DNA from: Nitrospirota bacterium
GTDB taxonomy: Bacteria > Nitrospirota > Nitrospiria > Nitrospirales > UBA8639
Direction of reading: 5' to 3'
DNA: 14,507 bases
Assembly (NCBI GenBank): GCA_003228495.1
Contig: QIDY01000238.1
Coordinates: forward strand, 1 to 14,507
The notes beneath the pieces were generated by a model, which worked only from the letters and a program-made list of their open reading frames with translations, did no database searches and was not told the origin of the DNA. Shown in pieces: positions 1 through 6,157 of the stretch (the stretch's first letter is position 1; every line of letters begins with the position of its first letter). Position numbers and translations under genes: made by a program.

Positions 1-1
1 T

Positions 2-142
2 TTGGTGAATAAAAAAGTGATTGCCTCGGAGTTGGCCTTAGAACTGACGATATTCCCCGAAGAATTAACCAAGTTATTGGAACGAACAGGGCGTGTTCGA
101 TCTTCGTCCATGTCGTTAGCGCGGTTGCGCCCGAGGGCGTAA
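2..142 (+). CDS. C-terminal end of an unidentified protein (partial)
   Basis: An open frame runs in from the left edge and ends at a TAA at 140-142, giving the last 46 residues of a protein. The tail is basic and serine/arginine-rich at its end, with a leucine- and glutamate-rich amphipathic stretch (ELALELTIFPEELTKLLER) that could form helices. I do not recognise the family and assign no function. It lies upstream of a PilC-like gene and could belong to the same transcription unit, but a long inverted repeat separates the two. It could also be a chance open frame; the lack of any stop over 46 codons and the directional fit with the neighbours favour a real gene end. Confidence 0.45.
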   Translation: MVNKKVIASELALELTIFPEELTKLLERTGRVRSSSMSLARLRPRA

Positions 143-150
143 GAAGTAAT

Positions 151-245
151 AAAGTGAGAAGTAAGAAGTGCAAAGTAAGGAGAGAAGACAGAAGGAAATT
201 CCCAAGAATGAAATGCAGGTTTTCTTTTCTCTTGCTTCTCACTTT
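151..245. repeat. Long intergenic inverted repeat
   Basis: Bases 151-166 (AAAGTGAGAAGTAAGA) pair with 230-245 (TCTTGCTTCTCACTTT) over 16 positions with a single T-G wobble, around a purine-rich spacer of 63 bases. Both arms are built from short AAGTGAGAAG / CTTCTCACTT units, and the spacer holds partial copies (AAGAAGTG, AAAGTAAGGAG). It starts just after the stop of the upstream gene and ends before the PilC-like gene. It has no T-run typical of an intrinsic terminator. It may be a remnant of a dispersed non-coding repeat or a transcript-end structure; which of these is inference. Confidence 0.5.
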
Positions 246-280
246 TCACTAAATTAGGCAAGCAATAGAAACCAGTTGGA

Positions 281-430
281 ATGAACACGATGCCCCTGTT
301 TCAATACATGGCGAAAGACCAGGGAGGAAAAACTATTCAGGGGGAAATCATGGCGGGCGCCTCCCATGAAGCCATTCAACTCCTTCGTAGTCAGGATCTG
401 TTGGTGACGCGCCGTAGTTGGTGTCTTTGA
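281..430 (+). pseudogene. 5' fragment of the GspF/PilC-like gene, cut by a frameshift
   Basis: The frame starting at ATG 281 (or the in-frame ATG 290, which has GGA 9 bases upstream) encodes a start typical of type II secretion F / PilC proteins: MPLFQYMAKDQGGKTIQGEI, followed by ASHEAIQLLRSQDLLVTRR. It stops at TGA 428-430. The rest of the protein continues in another frame, which is open from 408 onward. Removing one base between about 408 and 427 would join both parts into one protein of about 402 residues, the usual length of the family. The stretch 431-485 between this stop and the first usable start of the main frame also encodes protein-like sequence (SQWKGSWKNPRITNKEV) in the main frame, which supports a single ancestral gene. 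Confidence 0.75.
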
Positions 431-485
431 TGTAAGTCAGTGGAAAGGTTCCTGGAAAAATCCGAGAATCACGAACAAAGAAGTT

Positions 486-1499
486 GTGGTCTTTACCCAT
501 CAATTCGCGACGTTGATTCGGGCTGGGGTGCCTCTTTTAGAATGTTTAGATATTCTGGGAACGGAAGTAGAAAATCCGGCCTGGGAACCGCTGGTCCGTC
601 GCATCCGTGCCGAAGTTGAACAAGGGTCCTTATTAGCCAAGGCTCTGGGGCATTTCCCGACAATCTTTCATGAATTTTATCGGAACATGGTTGAGGTTGG
701 AGAAACTACTGGGCGTTTGGATGAGAGCTTGTCACAGCTGGCGGTCTATTTAGATAAACAGGCACAGTTGCGGGCTAAAATTATTTCGGCGTTGGCCTAT
801 CCCGTCTTGCTAATAACAGTGGCGCTCACCGTTTTGGTGTTTTTACTTGTCTGGGTCGTACCGCTGTTTTCCGGCCTCTTTCTGGAGTTTGGCGAATCCC
901 TTCCTTGGTTGACGCAGGCCGTCATTTATCTCGCTGATTACCTACGGGGGCATGCGCTTGTCTTTGTCGGACTGTTGGGAAGCCTGGTCTTGGGAAGTCG
1001 CCTCATGCTCACCAATGTCAAGAGCCGTCAAGTCATCGATGGAGTACTGTTGCATCTTCCATTGCTCGGGGCAATTATCCGAAAATCGGCGATTGTGCGA
1101 TTTGCTCGAACGTTGGGGTTTTTGGTCCGCCGAGGAATCCCGCTGTTAACCGGGTTGTCCGTGGCGGCAACGGTGACGGGTAATACGGTAATTGAGCAAA
1201 GCATCAAAGGTTTGGTTGCTGATGTGCAGGAGGGAAAGCCGCTTTCTGAAACATTACGGGCCAGTGGCGTGTTTCCCCCCATGGTGACGCAAATGATTAA
1301 AGTTGGAGAGTCGACTGGGTCGTTAGATACGATGCTTGAGAAGATTGCGGATTTATTTGAGCAGGAAGTCGACCGGGTTGTTGCCACATTGACATCGGTG
1401 TTGGAACCCTGTGTGATTGTGGTGGTGGGTGGTGGGATTGCTCTTGTTGTGGTGGCCATGTATCTTCCTATTTTTTCCATTGGATCAATTATCGGGTAG
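486..1499 (+). CDS. Type II secretion F / PilC family inner-membrane protein (5' end frameshifted)
   Basis: This is the body of an inner-membrane platform protein of the GspF/PilC family, which anchors the assembly ATPase of type IV pili or type II secretion systems. Two T2SSF repeats are visible, about residues 1-122 (FTHQFATLIRAGVPLLECL, VGETTGRLDESL) and 202-325 (FARTLGFLVRRGIPLLTGL, VGESTGSLDTML). Three hydrophobic segments lie near 104-132, 153-175 and 305-331. The first start in this frame is GTG 486, but the frame is open from 408 and the true N terminus lies in another frame (281-430), so 486 is probably not the native start. It ends 14 bases before ispE. The gene may be non-functional or the break may be a sequence error. 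No pilB, pilT or pilin gene is in the window, so PilC versus GspF cannot be decided. Confidence 0.85.
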   Translation: MVFTHQFATLIRAGVPLLECLDILGTEVENPAWEPLVRRIRAEVEQGSLLAKALGHFPTIFHEFYRNMVEVGETTGRLDESLSQLAVYLDKQAQLRAKIISALAYPVLLITVALTVLVFLLVWVVPLFSGLFLEFGESLPWLTQAVIYLADYLRGHALVFVGLLGSLVLGSRLMLTNVKSRQVIDGVLLHLPLLGAIIRKSAIVRFARTLGFLVRRGIPLLTGLSVAATVTGNTVIEQSIKGLVADVQEGKPLSETLRASGVFPPMVTQMIKVGESTGSLDTMLEKIADLFEQEVDRVVATLTSVLEPCVIVVVGGGIALVVVAMYLPIFSIGSIIG

Positions 1500-1513
1500 A
1501 AGGAGGATGAATC

Positions 1514-2461
1514 GTGGGTGACAGTGCTGCCCCCGAAAATGGCATTATCGTTCAGGCTCCGGCCAAGGTGAACCTTTGCATTCGTGTATTGGATCGTTTG
1601 CCAAACGGGTACCATGAATTGTGGTCCCTCATGCATTCGGTGGATCTATTCGATCAACTTCGGATTCGGTTGAACCCCAATCATGATCGTATCCGATTAA
1701 CATGCGACAATTCGGACTTGCCGGTCGATCAGGGAAATTTAGTGTACCGTGCTGCTGAAGGGGTGCTTCGGCGTGCCGAACGATCCATTGGAGTGGATAT
1801 TGAAATCAGGAAAGCGATTCCCCTTGCGGCTGGTTTGGGTGGTGGGAGCAGTGATGCGGCCGCTGCCATCTACGGTTTAGGTCATTTGCTGAAATTGAAG
1901 TGGGGACTTTCAGAAATGTGTGATGTCGGGGCTGGGTTGGGTAGTGACATTCCGTTCTTTTTTCAATCTCCCTGTGCGATGGTCCGAGGCTGGGGGCAGG
2001 AGGTCACCCCCTGTACTATCGAAGGCAAAAGATGGGTTGTGTTGGTTAATCCGGGGTTTCCCATCCAGACCAAATGGGCGTATGAGCAATTGGCATCCAA
2101 TCGGTCAGAGATTCCTCCTTTGAGCCCATGGGCCGAAACGGTAGAAAACCAGTTGGAGGTGTCTTGGGAAGATGTAATTAAGACGATGGAGAATGATTTT
2201 GAATCGCCGTTGTTTCCCGTATACCCCATTTTAAAATATATAAAAGAAAAACTGGGTGCTCTTGGTGCCCAAGCGGCGCTATTGTCCGGAAGTGGTGCCA
2301 CGGTCTTTGGGGTCTTCGACACACCGGAGAGTGCTCAGGCAGCGGAAGCCCAACTACAACACGATACTCAATGGCGCGTCTTCCATGTTCCGATGGGGAC
2401 CACAGTGTTGCCGCATCACGCCATCTTTCATAAAGCCTCTTCTGAAGCCCTGCCAGTCTGA
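1514..2461 (+). CDS. ispE: 4-diphosphocytidyl-2-C-methyl-D-erythritol kinase IspE
   Basis: This cytoplasmic GHMP-family kinase phosphorylates the 2-hydroxyl of CDP-methylerythritol with ATP in the non-mevalonate (MEP) isoprenoid pathway. The substrate-binding motif APAKVNL sits at residues 15-21 with the catalytic-region lysine K18, the GHMP glycine-rich ATP loop PLAAGLGGGSSDAAA at 103-117, the GSDIPFF segment at 143-149 with the expected catalytic aspartate D145, and the C-terminal SGSGATVFGV at about 258-267. At 315 residues it is slightly longer than the usual 280-300. The GTG start at 1514 is supported by AGGAGG at 1501-1506, seven bases upstream, and the protein starts about ten residues before the first motif, as expected. 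It lies 14 bases after the PilC-like gene and is probably co-transcribed with it. Confidence 0.96.
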   Translation: MGDSAAPENGIIVQAPAKVNLCIRVLDRLPNGYHELWSLMHSVDLFDQLRIRLNPNHDRIRLTCDNSDLPVDQGNLVYRAAEGVLRRAERSIGVDIEIRKAIPLAAGLGGGSSDAAAAIYGLGHLLKLKWGLSEMCDVGAGLGSDIPFFFQSPCAMVRGWGQEVTPCTIEGKRWVVLVNPGFPIQTKWAYEQLASNRSEIPPLSPWAETVENQLEVSWEDVIKTMENDFESPLFPVYPILKYIKEKLGALGAQAALLSGSGATVFGVFDTPESAQAAEAQLQHDTQWRVFHVPMGTTVLPHHAIFHKASSEALPV

Positions 2462-2476
2462 CTTCAGATATGTGAG

Positions 2477-2506
2477 TTGACAAGCTACAGATTTTCGCAT
2501 TAACTT
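2477..2506 (+). promoter_or_regulatory. Candidate sigma-70-type promoter for prs
   Basis: A perfect TTGACA lies at 2477-2482, followed after 18 bases by TAACTT at 2501-2506, which keeps the three most conserved -10 positions (T, A, final T). It lies just after the ispE stop and 117 bases before prs, in a 161-base gap large enough for a new transcription start. The -10 match is modest. Confidence 0.4.
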
Positions 2507-2548
2507 TTCCCTGATTTTCTTCCGGATTCATAAAAGCAGTGCAAAATA

Positions 2549-2568
2549 CCCCTCAGATTGCTGGGGGG
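2549..2568 (+). promoter_or_regulatory. Hairpin in the prs leader
   Basis: CCCCTCAG (2549-2556) and CTGGGGGG (2561-2568) form an 8-bp stem with one G-U pair and a four-base loop ATTG. No T-run follows, so it is not a standard intrinsic terminator. It lies 54 bases before the prs start and downstream of a candidate promoter, so it would be in the prs 5' leader. Its role is unknown; it could stabilise the mRNA, bind a regulator, or be the end signal of the ispE transcript. Confidence 0.45.
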
Positions 2569-2622
2569 AGCTTCACTGGTCATAATAAAATTTGAATTTC
2601 TTTCTGAAAGCAAGCCAACCAC

Positions 2623-3564
2623 ATGCCACGTGATCTCAAATTGTTTACGGGAAATTCCAACCTAGCGTTGGCTAAGGAAATTGCTGAATATATTGGTCAG
2701 GAATTGAGCCAAGCCACGGTCACGACCTTTAGTGATGGGGAGACACGCGTTCGTATCGAAGAGAATGTTCGGGGAGGGGATGTGTTTCTGATCCAGTCCT
2801 GCTGTCATCCGGTGAATACCTCGATTATGGAGCTGTTGCTGCTGCTTGATGCTGTCAAACGGTCTTCGGCTTCACAGATTACAGCGGTGATTCCTTATTA
2901 CGGGTACGGCCGGCAAGACCGCAAGGATCAGCCCAGAGTGCCGATTAGCGCCAAGCTCATTGCCGATCTTTTAACCGTGGCCGGCGCTAACCGGATTTTG
3001 ACGATGGATTTGCATGCGGGACCGATTCAAGGGTTTTTCGATATCCCTGTGGACCATCTGTATGCGATGCCTGTTCTCTTGGACTATATTAAAAAGCAGC
3101 AGGTGTCTGATATGGTAATTGTATCGCCAGATGCCGGAGGGGTGGAGCGAGCCAGAGCGTTTGCCAAACGGCTGAACTCCTCCCTGGCTATTATCGATAA
3201 ACGGCGAGAATCACCCAATCAGGCTGAGGTAATGAATATTATCGGTGATGTAAAAGGCATGAATGCCCTTTTATTTGATGATATGATCGATACAGCCGGT
3301 ACGATTGTCCAAACGGCGCAAACATGTTTAGATAATGGAGCACTTTCTGTCTGGGCGGGTTGTACTCATCCAGTTTTGTCGGGTCCCGCTCTGGAACGGT
3401 TAGAGGGATCATGTTTGCGAGAGGTGGTAGTAACCAATACGATTCCGTTAAATAGTAAAGAGCAACATTGTTCTAAATTAAAAGCTCTTACGGTTGCGCC
3501 ACTGTTGGGCGAAGCGATTTTGAGAATACACCGAGAGGAATCTGTGACCTCCTTGTTTGTTTAG
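2623..3564 (+). CDS. prs: Ribose-phosphate pyrophosphokinase (PRPP synthetase)
   Basis: Cytoplasmic enzyme that transfers pyrophosphate from ATP to ribose 5-phosphate to make PRPP, the precursor of purines, pyrimidines, histidine, tryptophan and NAD. Visible motifs: FSDGETRVRI at 36-45, the ATP-binding segment YYGYGRQDRKDQPRVPISAK at 92-111, catalytic-region H131 in MDLHAGPIQGFF, SPDAGG at 168-173, the flexible-loop start DKRRESPNQAEVM at 192-204, and the PRPP-binding loop FDDMIDTAGT at 218-227. At 313 residues it has the length of class I enzymes. The ATG at 2623 gives the standard N terminus, although no strong Shine-Dalgarno is visible. It precedes rplY by 67 bases; the prs-rplY-pth order is widespread in bacteria. 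Confidence 0.97.
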   Translation: MPRDLKLFTGNSNLALAKEIAEYIGQELSQATVTTFSDGETRVRIEENVRGGDVFLIQSCCHPVNTSIMELLLLLDAVKRSSASQITAVIPYYGYGRQDRKDQPRVPISAKLIADLLTVAGANRILTMDLHAGPIQGFFDIPVDHLYAMPVLLDYIKKQQVSDMVIVSPDAGGVERARAFAKRLNSSLAIIDKRRESPNQAEVMNIIGDVKGMNALLFDDMIDTAGTIVQTAQTCLDNGALSVWAGCTHPVLSGPALERLEGSCLREVVVTNTIPLNSKEQHCSKLKALTVAPLLGEAILRIHREESVTSLFV

Positions 3565-3631
3565 GGGGCGAGAATACATAAGCTGCTTAGAAATATTCAC
3601 AATTATTGGTTTTGAGGAAGAGGATACCACC

Positions 3632-4327
3632 ATGAAATATGATCTTGAAGTGGAAAGGCGGGAAAAGGCTGGAAAAGGGGTTGCCCGGCAGTTGCGGCGA
3701 CAGGGGAAGATCCCTGGGGTGTTATATGGGGGTGGAAAATCTCAATTTTTGTCATTAGGGCATAATGTTGCGAGGAAGCTGGTCTTATCTCAGGTTGGCC
3801 ATACGGGTCTGTTGACCGTCAGAATGCCAGGTGAATCAGAGAAAGTGGCCGTTTTACAGGATCACCAGCTTGATCCGATTACCGGGGCCATTCTGCATAT
3901 TGATTTATTTGAAGTTTCGATGGAAAAACTCATTCGTGTGAAGGTTCCAGTCTCGGTTATCGGGGAGGTGCCAATTGGGGTCAAAGAAGGGGGTATTGTG
4001 CATCAGCCTCTTCGGGAATTGCACATTGAGTGCCTCCCTGGCCTGATTCCTGATCATATCGAGGTAACGGCCACAACTTTGGGTGTGGGGCAGGGTATCC
4101 ATGTCAAAGACGTGGAAGTGCCTGAAGGAGTCAAGATACTGGATGCTCAAGAGTTGATGGTCGTTCACGTCGCAACCAAGATCTCTGAGGCCAAATTGGA
4201 ATCATTGCTTGCTCGTGAGGTGGCTGAAGGGGTAACTCCTCCCGCCGACGACAAGGCCAAAGTTGAAGAGGCAACAGCGGCAGCTCCCGCAGCTCCAGAA
4301 AGTAAGACGAAAGAAAGTAAAAAATAA
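3632..4327 (+). CDS. rplY: 50S ribosomal protein L25 (CTC form, general stress type)
   Basis: L25 binds 5S rRNA in the large ribosomal subunit. This is the long CTC version of 231 residues: an N-terminal L25 domain at about 1-93 (ERREKAGKGVARQLRR, GKIPGVLYGG, HIDLFEV), a beta-rich CTC/TL5 domain at about 94-185 (RVKVPVSVIGEVPIGVKEGG, HQPLRELHIECLP, DHIEV), and a low-complexity Ala/Lys/Glu tail to the end. I chose ATG 3632 because the protein then starts at the conserved domain and GAGGAAGAGGA (3614-3624) lies at ribosome-binding distance. The same frame is open up to 3557, but that part overlaps the end of prs and looks non-coding. Only 3 bases separate it from pth. Confidence 0.95.
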   Translation: MKYDLEVERREKAGKGVARQLRRQGKIPGVLYGGGKSQFLSLGHNVARKLVLSQVGHTGLLTVRMPGESEKVAVLQDHQLDPITGAILHIDLFEVSMEKLIRVKVPVSVIGEVPIGVKEGGIVHQPLRELHIECLPGLIPDHIEVTATTLGVGQGIHVKDVEVPEGVKILDAQELMVVHVATKISEAKLESLLAREVAEGVTPPADDKAKVEEATAAAPAAPESKTKESKK

Positions 4328-4330
4328 TCC

Positions 4331-4918
4331 TTGCATGTGGTCGTGGGTCTTGGAAATCCTGGGCCAACTTATCAGCAGACGCGGCATAATTTGGGATGGA
4401 TGGTCCTTGAGCATGCGGCCCGACGTTGGGGAGTAGCGTTAGGCCAACAAGGCCAAGCCCTTCAAGGTCAAGGTGCCATTGATGGGCGATCAGTGCTTCT
4501 GGCCTTGCCCTTAATATGGATGAATCAGACTGGAGAAGTCGTTTATTCCATCCTTCAGGATCAACACATCACTTCATCGGATCTCATCCTTGTGTATGAT
4601 GATCTGGACCTTCCCCTTGGTTCACTTAAGATTAAAACTCGAGGCGGTGCAGGTGGCCATAACGGCCTACGTTCCGTGTTGTCATACCTAGGAACCGAAG
4701 ATTTCTGTCGTTTGAAGGTCGGAATCGGCCGACCTCCCGCTCATGAAGATCCAGCTCAGTATGTGTTGTCCCCCTTTACAAAAGACGAGCGTGAGCGGGT
4801 TGATACACTGCTACCTAACGCGGTAGACGCTTTAGAATGTTTGATGTGTGAGGGGGTTTCAGTGGCTATGAACCAATTTCATGCGCCGTCTATTCCGGAA
4901 GAAACTGACGAACAATGA
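4331..4918 (+). CDS. pth: Peptidyl-tRNA hydrolase
   Basis: Releases tRNA from peptidyl-tRNA that drops off the ribosome, recycling tRNA. Motifs of bacterial Pth are all present: VVGLGNPG at 4-11, catalytic H19 in QTRHNLG, MNQTGE at 64-69, DDLDLPLG at 90-97 with the key aspartate D90, and GGAGGHNGLRS at 105-115 with H110 and N111, followed by FCRLKVGIGRP. The length of 195 residues is normal. The start is non-ATG: TTG 4331 gives the best N terminus, and GTG 4337 is an alternative two codons in. The ATG at 4335 is out of frame. There is little Shine-Dalgarno sequence and only 3 bases after the rplY stop, so translation is probably coupled to rplY. Confidence 0.95.
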   Translation: MHVVVGLGNPGPTYQQTRHNLGWMVLEHAARRWGVALGQQGQALQGQGAIDGRSVLLALPLIWMNQTGEVVYSILQDQHITSSDLILVYDDLDLPLGSLKIKTRGGAGGHNGLRSVLSYLGTEDFCRLKVGIGRPPAHEDPAQYVLSPFTKDERERVDTLLPNAVDALECLMCEGVSVAMNQFHAPSIPEETDEQ

Positions 4919-4985
4919 AGTTGGGTAGGCGAGAGAATGATCGGATTTTTCTAATTTTATCACTAGGTTGCGTCTCATAATAGGT

Positions 4986-5015
4986 TTGACAGCATCTTTC
5001 ACACTGTGGTAATTT
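4986..5015 (+). promoter_or_regulatory. Candidate sigma-70-type promoter for the rpsF cluster
   Basis: A perfect TTGACA at 4986-4991 and TAATTT at 5010-5015 are separated by 18 bases, the same layout as the site before prs. Transcription would begin near 5022, just before the leader hairpin at 5025-5061. The gap between pth and rpsF is 169 bases, which leaves room for a separate promoter. Confidence 0.45.
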
Positions 5016-5024
5016 CGTTTCCCT

Positions 5025-5061
5025 TTTGTGGTACAAGGCGATTGGTTCGTCTGTACACGAA
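5025..5061 (+). promoter_or_regulatory. Long structured leader hairpin before rpsF
   Basis: The arms fold into a 15-bp hairpin with two single-base bulges: TTTGT (5025-5029) with ACGAA (5057-5061), bulged G5030, GTACA (5031-5035) with TGTAC (5052-5056), bulged A5036, then GGCGA (5037-5041) with TCGTC (5047-5051) including one G-U pair, and a five-base loop. It sits between the candidate promoter and the rpsF start (ATG 5088). S6:S18 binding leaders are known upstream of rpsF in many bacteria, so autoregulation is plausible, but I do not see the CCG bulge of that motif. Confidence 0.5.
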
Positions 5062-5087
5062 TCAATTATTCATCGAGAAAGGGTGTT

Positions 5088-5435
5088 ATGAAACTCTACG
5101 AATCAGTATGTATTCTTCGGCCTGTTCAGTCGGAAACGGACAATGATCGGGTTGTCGAGAAAATTAAGGAAGTGTTAACCCAATCTGGGGCAAATATTTT
5201 GAAATTGGACAATAGCGGGAAGAAAAAATTAGCCTATGATATTCAGCATGAACGAAAAGGCACATTCATTACTATCCAATTTGAAGGCCCACCAACCGTG
5301 GTTGCGGAACTAGAGCGTTTTCAGCGAATGGAAGATCAAGTGATGAAATTTATGACCGTTCGTGTGAATCCTGCTGATTTGGTCGCTGTGGCTGAAACGG
5401 AGGGAGAGGAATCCGGGGATGACGGGATTCAATAA
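5088..5435 (+). CDS. rpsF: 30S ribosomal protein S6
   Basis: S6 pairs with S18 on the platform of the small ribosomal subunit. The 115-residue protein starts MKLYESVCILRP and has the family features ETDNDRVVEKIKEVL, GKKKLAYDIQHERKGTFITIQFEG and the helix ELERFQRMEDQVMKFMTVRV, ending in an acidic tail (ETEGEESGDDG). I chose ATG 5088, preceded by GAGAAAGGG (5075-5083), because this matches the family N terminus; the frame extends back to a GTG at 5028, but that region is the leader hairpin. It overlaps ssb by 17 bases, so the two are translationally linked. Confidence 0.96.
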   Translation: MKLYESVCILRPVQSETDNDRVVEKIKEVLTQSGANILKLDNSGKKKLAYDIQHERKGTFITIQFEGPPTVVAELERFQRMEDQVMKFMTVRVNPADLVAVAETEGEESGDDGIQ

Positions 5436-5826
5436 AGTTATCTTGATTGGTAATCTGACGAGAGATCCAGAGCTTCGGTATACCCCGAGTGGGACGCCGG
5501 TCGTAAATTTTCCGTTAGCGGTCAATCGTCGTTATCGCCAAGCTGATGAACAAAAAGAAGAAGTATGCTATGTTGATATCGTGGTGTTTGGGAGGCAAGC
5601 TGAGCATTGTGGACAATATCTTAACAAGGGTGATGGGGCAATTGTTGATGGACGCCTCCAGCAACGACGTTGGGAAACAGACGATGGGCAAAAGCGAAGC
5701 AAACATGAAGTGGTGGCCCAGACTGTGACATTCTTACCCAAAAAGGCATCTTCCGGGAGTTTTGGATCTGGAACTGCTGAAGAATCGTCATATGCAGAAG
5801 AGTCTTATCCTGACCCCATGTCCTAA
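5419..5826 (+). CDS. ssb: Single-stranded DNA-binding protein
   Basis: Binds single-stranded DNA during replication, repair and recombination. The OB-fold fills about residues 1-110: FNKVILIGNLTRDPELRYTP, VVNFPLAVNRRY, VDIVVFGRQAEHCGQYLNKG, VDGRLQQRRWE and EVVAQTVTFLP. A short Ser/Gly/Glu-rich tail follows and ends in SYPDPMS rather than the usual acidic DDDIPF-like tip that recruits partner proteins. The total of 135 residues is short for an SSB, mainly because of the brief tail. The ATG at 5419 lies inside the end of rpsF (17-base overlap). The rpsF-ssb-rpsR order is the classic bacterial one, so this is the housekeeping SSB by context. Confidence 0.94.
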   Translation: MTGFNKVILIGNLTRDPELRYTPSGTPVVNFPLAVNRRYRQADEQKEEVCYVDIVVFGRQAEHCGQYLNKGDGAIVDGRLQQRRWETDDGQKRSKHEVVAQTVTFLPKKASSGSFGSGTAEESSYAEESYPDPMS

Positions 5827-5849
5827 TTTTTAGCGGAGGAGAGGTTTCT

Positions 5850-6080
5850 GTGGAAAAAGGACGATTGTTTCAGCGGAAGAGAGTGTGCCGCTTTTGCTTT
5901 GATAAGACACCGTTGGACTATAAAGATGCTAACCTTCTGAGGAATTTTCTAACCGAACGGGGAAGGATTATCCCCCGTCGAACTTCGGGGAATTGTTTGC
6001 GTCATCAACGTCGGCTCACTCAGGCAGTGAAGCGGGCCAGGCATATTGCTATTCTCTCTTTTTCAGAAGAGCAACGTTGA
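5850..6080 (+). CDS. rpsR: 30S ribosomal protein S18
   Basis: Small-subunit protein that binds 16S rRNA next to S6. The 76 residues match the family: GRLFQRKRVCRFC at 4-16, IDYK-like LDYKDANLLRNFL at 22-34, GRIIPRRTSGNCLRHQRRL at 38-56 and QAVKRARHIAILSF at 58-71. C13, C16, C49 and H52 form a likely zinc site, making this the cysteine-bearing (C+) version. The start is GTG 5850 with a strong GGAGGAGAGG at 5835-5844. It follows ssb by 23 bases. The usual next gene, rplI, is absent; a hairpin overlaps the stop codon. Confidence 0.95.
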   Translation: MEKGRLFQRKRVCRFCFDKTPLDYKDANLLRNFLTERGRIIPRRTSGNCLRHQRRLTQAVKRARHIAILSFSEEQR

Positions 6081-6091
6081 AGCATTCAACG
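6075..6091 (+). other. Palindrome over the rpsR stop codon
   Basis: CGTTGAA (6075-6081), loop GCA, TTCAACG (6085-6091): a perfect 7-bp stem that contains the rpsR stop codon TGA (6078-6080). No T-run follows, so it is a weak terminator candidate; it could protect or process the mRNA between rpsR and yceD. Confidence 0.4.
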
Positions 6092-6157
6092 GGCCTGTGA
6101 GTGTTAATAACAAAAAATATTTGAGGGATTCGTCAAGAATTCTTCTTAGCGTGGCCC

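Noticed and set aside
1028..1636. Long open frame on the - strand (202 codons)
   Set aside because: It lies opposite the PilC-like gene and the start of ispE, has a composition like a shadow frame and no recognisable domain.
2462..2622. Possible tRNA gene between ispE and prs
   Set aside because: Some bacteria have a tRNA at this place, but I find no cloverleaf arms or T-loop consensus here.
3557..3631. Upstream in-frame extension of rplY
   Set aside because: It overlaps the end of prs, does not resemble L25, and ATG 3632 has a good ribosome site and the family N terminus.
4335..4337. ATG as the pth start
   Set aside because: It is out of frame with the GLGNPG motif; TTG 4331 or GTG 4337 are the in-frame options.
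4919..4985. Intrinsic terminator after pth
   Set aside because: There is a short T-run (ATTTTTCTAATTTT) but no stable stem directly before it.
5028..5087. GTG 5028 as the rpsF start
   Set aside because: It lies inside the leader hairpin; ATG 5088 gives the exact S6 N terminus with a ribosome site before it.
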